Notes: generated by a model from the letters alone, not told the origin. Shown: positions 9,059 through 17,896, counted from the stretch's first letter. The stretch is DNA of 64,000 bases from Neobacillus pocheonensis (GCA_023702235.1 JAMQCR010000003.1:855913-919912), one strand, 5' to 3'. Made by a program: numbers and translations.

Positions 9059-10009
9059 ATGTCTGAGGAAAAAATTTATGATGTGATTATCGCTGGTGCC
9101 GGTCCTGCTGGTATGACAGCTGCAGTTTATACATCTCGTGCAAACCTTTCAACCTTGATGATTGAAAGGGGAATGCCGGGCGGACAAATGGCCAATACCG
9201 AGGATGTGGAAAACTATCCGGGGTTTGAGAGCATTCTAGGTCCTGATTTATCAACCAAAATGTTTGAACATGCGAAAAAATTCGGCGCAGAATATGCCTA
9301 TGGCGATATTAAAGGAATCGAGGACCATGGTGATTATAAAATCGTGAATGCTGGATCGAAGCAATATAAAGCTTACTCCGTGATTATCACTACAGGTGCC
9401 GAGTATAAAAAAATCGGCGTTCCCGGTGAAAAAGAACTTGGCGGACGCGGGGTTTCTTATTGTGCCGTATGTGATGGTGCTTTCTTCAAAAACAAAGAGC
9501 TGTTTGTTATTGGCGGCGGAGACTCTGCTGTTGAAGAAGGTGTCTATTTAACTCGATTTGCTTCAAAAGTAACAATCGTTCATCGCCGCGAGCAGCTTCG
9601 TGCGCAAAAAATCCTCCAAGACCGAGCTTTTGCGCATGAAAAGGTGGATTTTATCTGGAACCATACGCTAAAATCCATCAATGACAAAGATGGTAAGGTA
9701 GGAAGCGTGACACTTGTTTCAACTGAAAATGGTGAGGAGCAAGAACTGAAGGCAGATGGTGTATTTATTTATATCGGAATGCTGCCGTTGTCAAAACCAT
9801 TTGAAAGCCTGGGGATTACAAACCAAAATGGCTATATTGAAACCAATGATCTCATGGAAACAAAAGTGCCAGGGATTTTCGCTGCTGGAGATATTCGTGA
9901 AAAAACACTGCGCCAGATAGTCACAGCTACAGGTGACGGCAGTATTGCTGCCCAAGCTGCCCAACATTTTGTTGAAGAGCTTAAAGAAGAATTAAAACAA
10001 AAGCAATAA
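9059..10009 (+). CDS. trxB: Thioredoxin-disulfide reductase TrxB
   Basis: NADPH- and FAD-dependent flavoenzyme that reduces thioredoxin in the cytosol. The FAD-binding GAGPAGMTAAVY (residues 13-24), redox-active Cys135-Ala-Val-Cys138 and NADPH-binding GGGDSAVEEG (about 152-161) are present, as is the C-terminal FAAGDIREKTLRQIVTATGDG. 316 residues, normal. Start ATG has AAGGAGTGG upstream. It stands alone between two copies of a dispersed repeat; a possible TTGGAC/TATACG promoter (8975-9002) is weak. Frame intact. Confidence 0.97.
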   Translation: MSEEKIYDVIIAGAGPAGMTAAVYTSRANLSTLMIERGMPGGQMANTEDVENYPGFESILGPDLSTKMFEHAKKFGAEYAYGDIKGIEDHGDYKIVNAGSKQYKAYSVIITTGAEYKKIGVPGEKELGGRGVSYCAVCDGAFFKNKELFVIGGGDSAVEEGVYLTRFASKVTIVHRREQLRAQKILQDRAFAHEKVDFIWNHTLKSINDKDGKVGSVTLVSTENGEEQELKADGVFIYIGMLPLSKPFESLGITNQNGYIETNDLMETKVPGIFAAGDIREKTLRQIVTATGDGSIAAQAAQHFVEELKEELKQKQ

Positions 10010-10139
10010 AAGAATCAGGTCCAGTCCCAATTTGTTCACAAAAAAGTTACTCTGTTTTAACTCTCCTGTAACAGTAGTGAAATATTGGAAGAGTATGATA
10101 AAGATAGTAATTGACCCCCTTTAAAAATATATTTTTTTC

Positions 10140-10173
10140 GCACAGGTGTTTAAGCCTGTGCTCTTTTTTTTTT
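10140..10173 (+). terminator. Rho-independent terminator downstream of trxB
   Basis: GCACAGG/CCTGTGC hairpin with 8-nt loop followed by T10. The 130 bases between trxB and this hairpin hold no gene that I can support. Confidence 0.85.
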
Positions 10174-10186
10174 GAACCTAGCAACT

Positions 10187-10308
10187 GTCTAGCAACAGCG
10201 CCTAGAGGATCGGGGTCAAAAACCAATTCGTCCTGAAGGTTAAAAAGAGCAACCTTCAAGCAGGCTTATCTTATGTCTTTCGTCTCTCTGCAAGGCGTCT
10301 CCGTTTTT
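10187..10308 (+). repeat. Dispersed intergenic repeat, copy 2
   Basis: Second copy of the 122-bp element at 8841. Shared blocks include GCGCCTAG, TCGGGGTCA, AACCTTC, GGCTTATCTTATG and GCAAGGCG. It has the same orientation as copy 1 and contains no reading frame of note. Confidence 0.7.
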
Positions 10309-10339
10309 AAAATTTACATAAATATCAAGATTCATTTCA

Positions 10340-10368
10340 TTGTGACTGTATACTAAAAATAGTATAAT
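10340..10368 (+). promoter_or_regulatory. Sigma-A promoter of the yvcI-rapZ-glmR-whiA-crh cluster
   Basis: TTGTGA (10340-10345), 17-nt spacer, perfect TATAAT (10363-10368), about 58 bp before yvcI. Confidence 0.65.
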
Positions 10369-10425
10369 GAAAAGAATCAATTAGTCGTTATATTAGGATA
10401 TTTTGCCAAATAGAGGGTGAATAGT

Positions 10426-10884
10426 GTGCAGCGGGTCACCAATTGTGTATTGATAAGAGAAAATCAAATATTGTTGTTGCAAAAACCGCGAAGAGGCTGG
10501 TGGGTTGCTCCAGGCGGAAAAATGGAGCCAGGTGAATCGGTACGGGACTCCTGCATTAGGGAATACCGGGAAGAATCGGGGATTTACTTGAAAAATCCAC
10601 AATTAAAGGGCGTTTTTACGATGATTATGAAAGAAAGTGAACAACTCTTGAGCGAATGGATGATGTTCACTTTTATGGCGACCGAATCAGATGGCATGCG
10701 GGTCGATGAATCTGAAGAAGGAAAGCTAGAATGGCATCCGCTCGATCAGTTAAAAAATCTTCCAATGGCAGCTGGCGATTATCACATTATTGATTATATG
10801 ATTCACGGTAAAGGAATCATTTATGGTACTTTTACGTATACAAAAGAGTTTGAACTTATCAGTTATCGATTAGATCCAAGTTAA
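10426..10884 (+). CDS. yvcI: Nudix hydrolase YvcI
   Basis: Predicted nucleoside-triphosphate pyrophosphohydrolase (8-oxo-dGTP-type annotation in Bacillus; substrate not shown here). The Nudix box is complete: GGKMEPGESVRDSCIREYRE followed by ESGI, containing the REXXEE core. About 152 residues. The GTG at 10426 is preferred because GAGGGTG (10413-10419) sits at good spacing; the GTG at 10417 lies inside that ribosome site. First gene of a five-gene run with rapZ, glmR, whiA and crh, all closely spaced or overlapping. Confidence 0.9.
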   Translation: MQRVTNCVLIRENQILLLQKPRRGWWVAPGGKMEPGESVRDSCIREYREESGIYLKNPQLKGVFTMIMKESEQLLSEWMMFTFMATESDGMRVDESEEGKLEWHPLDQLKNLPMAAGDYHIIDYMIHGKGIIYGTFTYTKEFELISYRLDPS

Positions 10885-10902
10885 TCAATAGGGGGAATTG
10901 CA

Positions 10903-11796
10903 ATGAGTACCGGTTCGATAGGCGATACTCAGATGATCATTATTACAGGAATGTCTGGAGCAGGAAAAACAGTTGCCATTCAAAGCTTAGAAGACTTAGG
11001 TTTCTTCTGTGTTGATAATTTGCCGCCAACATTGTTGCCGAAATTCCTAGAACTTATGAAGGAATCAGGGAATAAAATGAACAAAGTCGCACTTGTGATG
11101 GATTTAAGGGGTAGAGAGTTTTTCGATCACCTCTTTAAAGCATTAGATGATCTTGCTGAAACCTCATGGGTGACACCAAAGATTTTGTTTTTGGATGCAG
11201 ATGATGCCACATTGGTAAGAAGATATAAAGAAACAAGGCGTTCACATCCACTTGCTCCAACAGGTCTGCCGCTAGAAGGAATTCAACTTGAAAGGGAACT
11301 TCTTGAAGAATTAAAAGGCCGTGCGCAGCTTATTTATAACACCTCGCAAATGAAGCCGCGTGAACTGCGAGAAAAGATTTTAACGGAATTTACGTCAAAT
11401 AAAAAACTAATCTTTACTGTTAATGTCATGTCATTTGGATTTAAGTACGGTATTCCAATTGATGCGGACCTAGTTTTTGATGTGCGTTTCCTGCCAAATC
11501 CTCATTATATTGAGCATATGCGGCCCTTAACAGGTTTGGATGAGGAAGTATCAAGTTATGTTTTAAAATGGAATGAAACGCATAAGTTTCTAGAAAAAGT
11601 GACAGACTTGCTCGGGTTTATGCTTCCCCATTATAAAAGAGAAGGGAAAGCACAGCTTGTCATTGCGATTGGATGTACAGGTGGACAGCATCGTTCGGTA
11701 GCACTGGCTGAATATATTGGACGATTTTTTGAACAAGATTACAAGACCTGTGTTTCGCATCGTGACATTGAGAGGAGAAAGGAAAAAACAACATGA
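10903..11796 (+). CDS. rapZ: RNase adapter / nucleotide-binding protein RapZ (YvcJ)
   Basis: P-loop protein of the RapZ/YvcJ family; in E. coli RapZ controls glmS mRNA through small RNAs, while in Bacillus YvcJ hydrolyses nucleotides and affects competence. Walker A GMSGAGKT lies at residues 16-23; LDADDATLVRRYKETRRSHP and the C-terminal VIAIGCTGGQHRSVALAE are family signatures. 297 residues, intact. GGGGGAA precedes the ATG, and it overlaps glmR by 4 nt. Confidence 0.95.
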   Translation: MSTGSIGDTQMIIITGMSGAGKTVAIQSLEDLGFFCVDNLPPTLLPKFLELMKESGNKMNKVALVMDLRGREFFDHLFKALDDLAETSWVTPKILFLDADDATLVRRYKETRRSHPLAPTGLPLEGIQLERELLEELKGRAQLIYNTSQMKPRELREKILTEFTSNKKLIFTVNVMSFGFKYGIPIDADLVFDVRFLPNPHYIEHMRPLTGLDEEVSSYVLKWNETHKFLEKVTDLLGFMLPHYKREGKAQLVIAIGCTGGQHRSVALAEYIGRFFEQDYKTCVSHRDIERRKEKTT

Positions 11797-12775
11797 GAGA
11801 GTTTGGACAGCCAAGAATTGTCATCATTGGCGGGGGAACCGGGCTGCCTGTTTTATTAAGGGCATTAAGCAGTATCCTGTTGATATTACTGCCATTGTAA
11901 CGGTTGCCGATGACGGGGGAAGCTCGGGAAGACTGCGTGATGATTTGCATATTCCTCCCCCAGGGGATATTCGGAACGTTTTAGCGGCATTATCTGATGT
12001 AGAGCCACTCGTTGAGGAGATGTTCCAACATCGATTTACGGCATCCAATGAATTATCGGGACATTCACTTGGGAACTTGATTTTGGCGGCTATGACTTCC
12101 ATCACGGGAAATTTTGTGCACGCTATACAAGAAATGAGTAAGGTCTTAAATGTCCGGGGCAAGGTATTGCCAGCAGCGAATCAGAGTGTCGTTTTGCATG
12201 CTGAAATGGAAGATGGGACCGTCGTTTCCGGAGAATCGAAAATCCCTTACTCTGGTAAAAGGATTAAAAAAGTCTTTTTAACACCAGGGAATACTCGCCC
12301 ATTGCCAGAGAGCATTCAAGCAATTCGGCAGGCTGATTTAATCATTATGGGTCCAGGAAGCTTATATACCAGTATTTTGCCGAATCTCCTCGTTCCTAGA
12401 TTGGGTGATGAAATTTGCCGTTCCCATGCGAATAAGATATATATTTGTAATTTGATGACTCAAGCTGGGGAAACACATGGTTTTACAGCGAGCGACCATG
12501 TACAGGCCATTTATGATCACATGAACAATGCTTGCATTGATACGATCCTAGTAAATAATGAAGAGATTCCACCGGATATTCAGCTTCGTTATAATGAAGA
12601 GCTGGCTGATCCTGTCCAATATGATCTCCCTAGGCTATATGAGCTTGGACTTGAAGTCGTTCACGCAGATATTGCCGTACAGGAAAATGGGGCACTTCGG
12701 CATGATCCAAAAAAGGTAGCCAAAATTCTCTATAATTTGTTAGTAAATGAAACCAAAAAGCACTTTGAATCGTAA
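11793..12775 (+). CDS. glmR: GlmR/YvcK gluconeogenesis factor (single frameshift)
   Basis: YvcK/GlmR family (CofD-like fold), needed for growth on gluconeogenic carbon sources; it binds UDP-GlcNAc and affects wall-precursor supply in Bacillus. The start is the ATG at 11793 (MREFGQPRIVIIGGGTGLPV). Near 11861 a G-run is one base short (LLRGIKQYPVDITAIVTVAD expected), so the start and the bulk of the protein sit in different frames. The remaining signatures are present: DDGGSSGRLR, PPPGDIRNVLAALSD and MGPGSLYTSILPNLLVP. Restored length about 327 residues. The gene is important for wall homeostasis, which favours a sequencing error over a true pseudogene. Confidence 0.9.
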
Positions 12776-12810
12776 ATACAGATACTTGGGTGAAAAAGGG
12801 GGTGAAGGGG

Positions 12811-13761
12811 ATGTCTTTCGCTTCGGAAACGAAAAAAGAATTAACGAACCTGGAAGTGAAATCGTGCTGTATTCAAGCAGAGTTATCCGCTTTAATCCGC
12901 ATGAACGGTTCCCTATCATTCTCCAATCGTAAGTTAATTGTCGATATTCAAACCGAAAATGCAGCGATTGCCAGAAGAATTTATACATTACTAAAAAAAA
13001 GTTACCAAGTTCAAGTTGAACTACTGGTTAGGAAAAAAATGCGTTTGAAAAAAAATAATGTGTATATTGTCCGTTTATCGCGGCTGGCAAAAGAAATTCT
13101 TGAGGATACGAAAATCCTTGGTGAAGGATTCACCTTCATTCATGATATTTCGAAAGAACTTGTGAAAAAGAAGTGTTGTAAGCGTTCTTATTTACGTGGA
13201 GCATTTCTGGCTGGGGGTTCAGTTAATAACCCGGAAACATCATCTTATCATTTAGAAATTTTTTCGCTTTATAAAGAACACAATGATTCTTTATGCGAAT
13301 TGATGAATACATTTGGCCTTAACAGTAAAACGCTTGAGCGGAAAAAGGGCTTTATTACCTACCTAAAAGAGGCAGAGAAAATAACCGAATTTTTGAATAT
13401 CATTGGTGCCCATAACGCTTTACTACGTTTTGAAGATGTAAGAATTGTAAGAGATATGAGGAACTCGGTTAATCGGCTCGTTAATTGTGAAACTGCGAAC
13501 TTAAATAAAACAATCGGAGCCTCTATTAGACAGGTAGAGAATATACGTTATATTGACCAAACTGTCGGACTTCATATATTACCAGACAAGTTACGGGAAA
13601 TCGCCGAGCTCCGGATGAATTTCACAGATGTTACCTTAAAAGAATTAGGTGAAATGGTTTCAGGAGGCTCCATTAGTAAATCAGGGATTAATCATCGGTT
13701 AAGAAAAATAGATGAGATTGCTGAAAAATTGCGTGTGGGTGAACTAGATCCAAGAAAATAG
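12811..13761 (+). CDS. whiA: Sporulation/cell-division regulator WhiA
   Basis: DNA-binding protein with an N-terminal LAGLIDADG-homing-endonuclease-like fold and a C-terminal helix-turn-helix; in Bacillus it influences chromosome segregation and division. It begins MSFASETKKELTNLEVKSCC, as in B. subtilis. The central LRGAFLAGGSVNNPETSSYH and C-terminal LKELGEMVSGGSISKSGINH are diagnostic. The ATG at 12811 follows a strong GGGGTGAAGGGG site; a further upstream in-frame ATG at 12790 lacks that support. 316 residues, intact. Confidence 0.95.
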   Translation: MSFASETKKELTNLEVKSCCIQAELSALIRMNGSLSFSNRKLIVDIQTENAAIARRIYTLLKKSYQVQVELLVRKKMRLKKNNVYIVRLSRLAKEILEDTKILGEGFTFIHDISKELVKKKCCKRSYLRGAFLAGGSVNNPETSSYHLEIFSLYKEHNDSLCELMNTFGLNSKTLERKKGFITYLKEAEKITEFLNIIGAHNALLRFEDVRIVRDMRNSVNRLVNCETANLNKTIGASIRQVENIRYIDQTVGLHILPDKLREIAELRMNFTDVTLKELGEMVSGGSISKSGINHRLRKIDEIAEKLRVGELDPRK

Positions 13762-13787
13762 AAAAATCACATGAGGAGGAATTTGTA

Positions 13788-14045
13788 ATGAGGGTAAAAC
13801 AAGTAGAAGTAAAATTGAGAACAGGGCTTCAAGCTCGACCGGCGGCACTATTTGTCCAAGAAGCAAACCGATTTTCATCGGATATTTTTCTTGAGAAGGA
13901 TGGAAAAAAGGTTAATGCGAAAAGCATCATGGGATTAATGAGTCTTGCTGTTGGATCAGGAGTTGTGATCAACATCGTAGCTGAAGGTGATGATGAAGAA
14001 AACGCCATTTCTGCTTTAAGTGAATTTGTCGAAAAGGAACATTAA
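13788..14045 (+). CDS. crh: Catabolite-repression HPr-like protein Crh
   Basis: 85-residue HPr paralogue that, phosphorylated by HPrK at Ser46, acts as a CcpA corepressor. Residue 15 is Gln (LRTGLQARPAA) where HPr has the phosphorylatable His, so this is Crh rather than HPr. Ser46 is present in KSIMGLMSL. AGGAGG precedes the ATG. Last gene of the yvcI-crh cluster. Crh presence makes CcpA control plausible, in line with the cre-like sites seen at 30300 and 54879. Confidence 0.96.
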   Translation: MRVKQVEVKLRTGLQARPAALFVQEANRFSSDIFLEKDGKKVNAKSIMGLMSLAVGSGVVINIVAEGDDEENAISALSEFVEKEH

Positions 14046-14049
14046 AAAA

Positions 14050-14085
14050 AGGGTTTGGCAGTTGCAGCCAAACCCTTCATTATTA
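14050..14085. terminator. Bidirectional terminator between crh and clpP
   Basis: AGGGTTTGGC/GCCAAACCCT 10-bp stem with a 7-nt loop, A-rich on the left and T-rich on the right, between convergent genes. It can serve both strands. Confidence 0.8.
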
Positions 14086-14688
14086 TTTTTTATTTTTTTC
14101 ATCAAGTAAGTTACGAGTGATGATTTGGTCAATTAGGCCGTATTCTTTTGCTCTTTCAGCTGTCATGAAATTATCGCGGTCGGTATCTTTTTGAAGAACT
14201 TCGAGAGGCTGTCCTGTGCGCTCTGCTAAAATTCCATTCAACTTTTCACGAAGGAATAAAATACGTTTTGCAGCAATTTCGATTTCTGTTGCTTGTCCTT
14301 GTGCACCGCCAAGTGGCTGGTGAATCATAACTTCAGCATTTGGCAGGGCATAACGCTTCCCTTTTTCACCTGCTGCAAGTAGGAATGCACCCATTGATGC
14401 GGCCATACCGATACAAATCGTTTGTACATTTGGCTTTATGAATTGCATAGTGTCATAAATGGCCATCCCAGCAGTAATACTTCCACCAGGGCTGTTGATA
14501 TAAAGCGATATATCTTTTTCTGGGTTGTCTGCTTCAAGGAATAATAATTGAGCAACAATGGAGTTGGCAACATGATCATCAATAGCGCTGCCAAGCATAA
14601 TAATCCGGTCTTTTAACAGACGGGAATAGATGTCATAGGCTCTTTCGCCCCGATTTGTTTGTTCAATAACTGTAGGAATCAAATTCAT
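14083..14688 (-). CDS. clpP: ATP-dependent Clp protease proteolytic subunit ClpP
   Basis: Serine protease subunit that forms the tetradecameric barrel used by ClpX/ClpC/ClpE. The catalytic triad is present: Ser98 (GMAASMG), His123 (IHQPLGG) and Asp172 (DTDRDNF). 201 residues, starting MNLIPTVIEQTNRGERAYDI. GGAGGAGGAAG lies just upstream on the minus strand. Its promoter overlaps a CtsR operator (14736-14765), so heat and stress induction through CtsR is expected. Confidence 0.97.
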   Translation of the reverse strand: MNLIPTVIEQTNRGERAYDIYSRLLKDRIIMLGSAIDDHVANSIVAQLLFLEADNPEKDISLYINSPGGSITAGMAIYDTMQFIKPNVQTICIGMAASMGAFLLAAGEKGKRYALPNAEVMIHQPLGGAQGQATEIEIAAKRILFLREKLNGILAERTGQPLEVLQKDTDRDNFMTAERAKEYGLIDQIITRNLLDEKNKK

Positions 14689-14735
14689 TTTTTCTTCCTC
14701 CTCCTGAGTTTGAAAGTATAATAATATGTATTGTT

Positions 14736-14765
14736 ATCATACACTGATGGTCAATAAAGGTCAAA
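14736..14765 (-). promoter_or_regulatory. clpP sigma-A promoter overlapping a CtsR operator
   Basis: On the plus strand, two heptads GGTCAAT-AAA-GGTCAAA (14749-14765) match the CtsR direct-repeat operator with one mismatch. On the minus strand TTGACC (14764-14759), a 17-nt spacer and TATGAT (14741-14736) form a sigma-A promoter, so one heptad covers the -35 and the other lies in the spacer. Confidence 0.85.
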
Positions 14766-14893
14766 CAATTTGATTTTAAATTTGTTCGACAACTTTCCCT
14801 ATACCATCATAACCATTTTAGAGCATTATAAACCTATTTTAGTACTTGCAAAGATTTAAATCATGGCATATAATATGTTAGTCGCTAATATTT

Positions 14894-14965
14894 GCCCTCG
14901 TGGTGCAACGGATAGCACGTAAGATTCCGGTTCTTGAGATGTGGGTTCGATTCCTGCCGAGGGCG
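14894..14965 (+). tRNA. tRNA-Arg (anticodon CCG)
   Basis: Acceptor stem GCCCTCG/CGAGGGC closes perfectly. The D-stem is GTGC/GCAC; the anticodon stem is TAAGA/TCTTG with loop TTCCGGT, giving anticodon CCG. The T-arm contains GGTTCGATTCC. 72 nt, 3' CCA not encoded. A terminator hairpin follows 13 bases later. Confidence 0.92.
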
Positions 14966-14978
14966 TCAAAGTTTATGG

Positions 14979-15015
14979 TATCACTGCGTTTGAAAAACGT
15001 GGTGATATTTTTTTT
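14979..15015 (+). terminator. Terminator after tRNA-Arg
   Basis: TATCAC-tg-CGTTT ... AAACG-tg-GTGATA hairpin followed by a run of eight T. No -35/-10 pair was found close to the tRNA. Confidence 0.8.
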
Positions 15016-15091
15016 GCGATTTTTGATGGGTGCAGTTGTCACATGAAGTGGAAATTCATTTTTTGTCTGGTAGTAGTTAATAGTAAGTTAC

Positions 15092-16189
15092 TTATTTTTT
15101 GATTGAAAAATAATCAAGTAGTCCTAGGTAAACTCCTTGAGCGATGTTATCGCGGTAAGCAGAGTTTTCAACAATCGAATCATCTTGTTTATTTGAAAGG
15201 AAGCCAAGTTCAATCAGTGTACTTGGTTGTGAATTGTTTCGTAAAACATCCAAGTCATCGAATCTTGTTCCATCGTTAGTTAATCTCGTTGTTTTGACAA
15301 CCTCATTTAAAATATCCGAGGCTAAAGGGTTATCTTTTGATTTTTGATAGTAAAAATCAGTTAATCCATTTATCGATGGGTCATTTAACCAATTGTAATG
15401 AAAACTTATAAAAGCATCCGCATGGTTCTGGTTTAAGAGATCTGCACGATGTTGTAAGGAAACATAAGTATCGTTGGTCCGGGTCATAATAACATTGGCA
15501 CCCGCATTTTCCAGCTTTTGTTCAACAACTTTAGCTGTTGCTAAGGTCAATGTTTTTTCATGAGTTCCAACAGTGCTTGTTGTCCCATCATCACTCCCGC
15601 CATGGCCTGGATCAAGCACAATGGTTTTCCCTTTAAGCGAATCCTGATTATTTTGAATAAGCCCTGTTGAGTCTGGGTTCGCAGTAACAGGTTGTGTTTG
15701 ATGGCTGCTAGGTACGTCTTTCGTGATGTAAGATTCGTACACCCACCCCTGAACACTAGTAGGCGAAATAATTTTTGCCCATCCAGCTTGTTCCTCATGG
15801 ACGGTTACTTTTGTTCCTAATTTTAATTTACCTACAACTTGGCTAGATAAATTTGCATTTTCACGAACGTTTAAGACATTGGATGCTACGGTTGCTTCAA
15901 TATTTTTAGTTGGAGTTTGAGTTTTTGTCTTCGACTTTTTTATATTAGTATTGTAAATCCATCCAGTTGGATTGCTTGATAGTTTAATTTGATGTTTTTG
16001 AGAAAGTAGAACGAGTAAGGGTAATACAATAACAACAAGGATGACCAGTACTTTAATTAATCTTAAGTTCTTCATTTGGCTTGCTATGGAACCTCCATCT
16101 TTTTTAACCTGTAGAACCAGTATGGGCAGAATTCTATCAAAAAATAATCTATTTTTGATTAATCCATCCTGATACCAATTTCTTTCCAT
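15092..16189 (-). CDS. N-acetylmuramoyl-L-alanine amidase (Amidase_3) with SH3b domain
   Basis: Zinc-dependent peptidoglycan amidase, membrane-anchored with the catalytic domain outside. Order: a short N-terminal stretch, a hydrophobic helix (LIKVLVILVVIVLPLLVLL), a bacterial SH3 domain (ASNVLNVRENANLSSQVVGK), a linker, then Amidase_3. The zinc and catalytic residues are visible in VLDPGHGGSDDG, GTHEKTLTLA, FISFHYNW and LIELGFLSN. The start is uncertain: ATG at 16189 has AAGGGG 8 nt upstream; ATG at 16075, just before the helix, would look more like a normal signal anchor; 16210 lacks a ribosome site. Divergent from sigL, 48 bp apart. Confidence 0.88.
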   Translation of the reverse strand: MERNWYQDGLIKNRLFFDRILPILVLQVKKDGGSIASQMKNLRLIKVLVILVVIVLPLLVLLSQKHQIKLSSNPTGWIYNTNIKKSKTKTQTPTKNIEATVASNVLNVRENANLSSQVVGKLKLGTKVTVHEEQAGWAKIISPTSVQGWVYESYITKDVPSSHQTQPVTANPDSTGLIQNNQDSLKGKTIVLDPGHGGSDDGTTSTVGTHEKTLTLATAKVVEQKLENAGANVIMTRTNDTYVSLQHRADLLNQNHADAFISFHYNWLNDPSINGLTDFYYQKSKDNPLASDILNEVVKTTRLTNDGTRFDDLDVLRNNSQPSTLIELGFLSNKQDDSIVENSAYRDNIAQGVYLGLLDYFSIKK

Positions 16190-16237
16190 ACACCAATCCC
16201 CTTTTATCATGTAAAATAGAAAGTAGGGGGGATTGGA

Positions 16238-17566
16238 ATGAATTTAAAGGCAGGTTTATGGCAACAGCAAACACTAAAATTGGCGATGACACAGGAGCTG
16301 TCGCAGGCGATTGCCCTTTTGCAATATTCGGCTCAGGAACTGACAGCTTTTTTAGAAAATAAAGCGCTAGAAAATCCCCTTTTGCAGATTGAACATGGGA
16401 ATGTACAGCCGATGAATCCATTAATTGACCGAAACCGTAGGAAACACCAGAAAGCGGAAAAGGATTGGATTGAACAAATTGCCGACAAGCCAATTACACT
16501 AGAAGATCAACTACTATCCCAATTAAATATAAAAGACTTCACTGCGGAGCAATTAAAAGTCATCCGTCATTTGATTCAAAACCTTGATGTAAACGGTTAC
16601 TTCCTAGGTGATCTTAACGAAATAGCGCAAACAATAAACACCCCATTAGAGCTGATAGAGAAAGGTTTAAAGGTCCTTCAAACCCTTGAACCAGTGGGGA
16701 TTGGTGCTCGTAACCTACAAGAATGCTTATTGATTCAATTAGAATATGAATGTCCAGAAAACGAGCTTGCTCAACAAATTATCAACAATTACTTCGTTCC
16801 CTTTGCTGAAAAGAAATGGAAACAAATTTCAAAAGAGTTACAGGTTTCACTTAAAGATATTCAAGATGTTTCTGATGAGATTCAACTGCTTAATCCAAAG
16901 CCGGGTGCACTTTTAGCGCATGATACGACAACCTACATCATTCCCGATGCGATTGTTGAACGAACGGGGGATGGATTTACAGTAAGGATGTTTGATGATC
17001 CACTTCCAAGAATCAGCTTTAATGAGCCCTATTATCAAAAATTATCCTCTTCTCATGAAAAGGATCAGCAGGTAAACCGCTTTTTACAGGATAAGTATCA
17101 GGATTATCAATGGATTTTAAAAAGTATTGAACAAAGAAAAGAAACCCTTACCAAGGTCGTTGCAAAAATTGTAGAGAAACAGGTATTATTTTTTCAAAAG
17201 GGTCCTAAATATATACTGCCGATGACGATGAAGGAAATTGCGAGTGAGCTCGAGATTCATGAATCAACCGTGAGCCGTGCAGTCAGGGAAAAATATGCCC
17301 AAACACCGGTAGGGACTTTCGCTTTGAAAACCTTTTTCACCAGCACCATTCAAACTGTTTCAGATGAGAATACTTCGTCGACCCAAGTGAAAAATGCGAT
17401 TTCACTTTTAATCGAAAAGGAGAATAAACAAAAGCCACTTTCTGATCAAGAAATTGTGGAACAATTAAAAACCATGGAGGGGATGGTGGTCTCAAGGCGC
17501 ACCATTGCGAAGTACCGGGACCAATTGAGCATACCTTCTTCTTCAAAGAGAAAAAGGTTTGAGTGA
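16238..17566 (+). CDS. sigL: RNA polymerase sigma-54 factor SigL (RpoN)
   Basis: Sigma-54 factor, 442 residues. The N-terminal activator-interacting region is Gln/Leu-rich (LWQQQTLKLAMTQELSQAIA), the middle is the core-binding domain, and then comes an HTH (MKEIASELEIHESTVSRAVR). The RpoN box near the C-terminus reads SRRTIAKYRDQL (family consensus ARRTVAKYRE). It recognises -24/-12 promoters and needs AAA+ activators; one such promoter is at 30232 and one activator gene at 34171 in this window. GGGGGGATTGG precedes the ATG. Frame intact. Confidence 0.96.
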   Translation: MNLKAGLWQQQTLKLAMTQELSQAIALLQYSAQELTAFLENKALENPLLQIEHGNVQPMNPLIDRNRRKHQKAEKDWIEQIADKPITLEDQLLSQLNIKDFTAEQLKVIRHLIQNLDVNGYFLGDLNEIAQTINTPLELIEKGLKVLQTLEPVGIGARNLQECLLIQLEYECPENELAQQIINNYFVPFAEKKWKQISKELQVSLKDIQDVSDEIQLLNPKPGALLAHDTTTYIIPDAIVERTGDGFTVRMFDDPLPRISFNEPYYQKLSSSHEKDQQVNRFLQDKYQDYQWILKSIEQRKETLTKVVAKIVEKQVLFFQKGPKYILPMTMKEIASELEIHESTVSRAVREKYAQTPVGTFALKTFFTSTIQTVSDENTSSTQVKNAISLLIEKENKQKPLSDQEIVEQLKTMEGMVVSRRTIAKYRDQLSIPSSSKRKRFE

Positions 17567-17580
17567 AAGGAGACTTAAAT

Positions 17581-17838
17581 TTGTCGCAGCCTACCATTAC
17601 GTTATACACTCGGAAGCAATGTCCATTGTGTGATAAAGCAAAAAAAACTTTACTGGAGCTCAAGGATGAATGGAAATTTACTTTCGAGGAAATCGATATT
17701 GCAGAAAGTGATGATTTAACTGAGAAATTCGCTCTTATGATTCCAGTGGTCTATCTTGATGGAGAAGAAATTGCATACGGATCGGTTAACAAATTTGACA
17801 TAAGTAACCGTTTGCATAAAAAAAGGCCAATCTTTTAA
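17581..17838 (+). CDS. Glutaredoxin-family thioredoxin-fold protein
   Basis: 85-residue small thiol-disulfide protein with an N-terminal CPLC redox motif (YTRKQCPLCDKAKKTLLEL) and thioredoxin-fold strands (IPVVYLDGEEIAYG). Probably cytosolic. The TTG at 17581 is chosen because AAAGGAGA (17566-17573) gives normal spacing; an in-frame GTG at 17563 would overlap that site. It follows sigL closely and precedes cggR, an order I recall from several Bacilli. The partner protein is unknown. Confidence 0.82.
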   Translation: MSQPTITLYTRKQCPLCDKAKKTLLELKDEWKFTFEEIDIAESDDLTEKFALMIPVVYLDGEEIAYGSVNKFDISNRLHKKRPIF

Positions 17839-17839
17839 G

Positions 17840-17868
17840 TTGAAATAGGTTTTCACTCCTGTTAGAAT
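17840..17868 (+). promoter_or_regulatory. Sigma-A promoter of cggR-gapA
   Basis: TTGAAA (17840-17845), 17-nt spacer and TAGAAT (17863-17868). It lies inside the hairpin that terminates the upstream transcript, and about 36 bp upstream of the CggR operator. Confidence 0.6.
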
Positions 17869-17896
17869 GAAAAAGGTAGCAGGGGTGATTTTTTTT
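17853..17896 (+). terminator. Terminator of the sigL-glutaredoxin transcript
   Basis: TCACTCCTG (17853-17861) pairs with CAGGGGTGA (17880-17888) with one wobble, followed by T8. The left arm and loop overlap the cggR promoter, so only read-through RNA can form the full hairpin. Confidence 0.7.

Noticed and set aside
13788..14045. HPr (ptsH)
   Set aside because: Residue 15 is Gln, not His, and the gene follows whiA; this is Crh.
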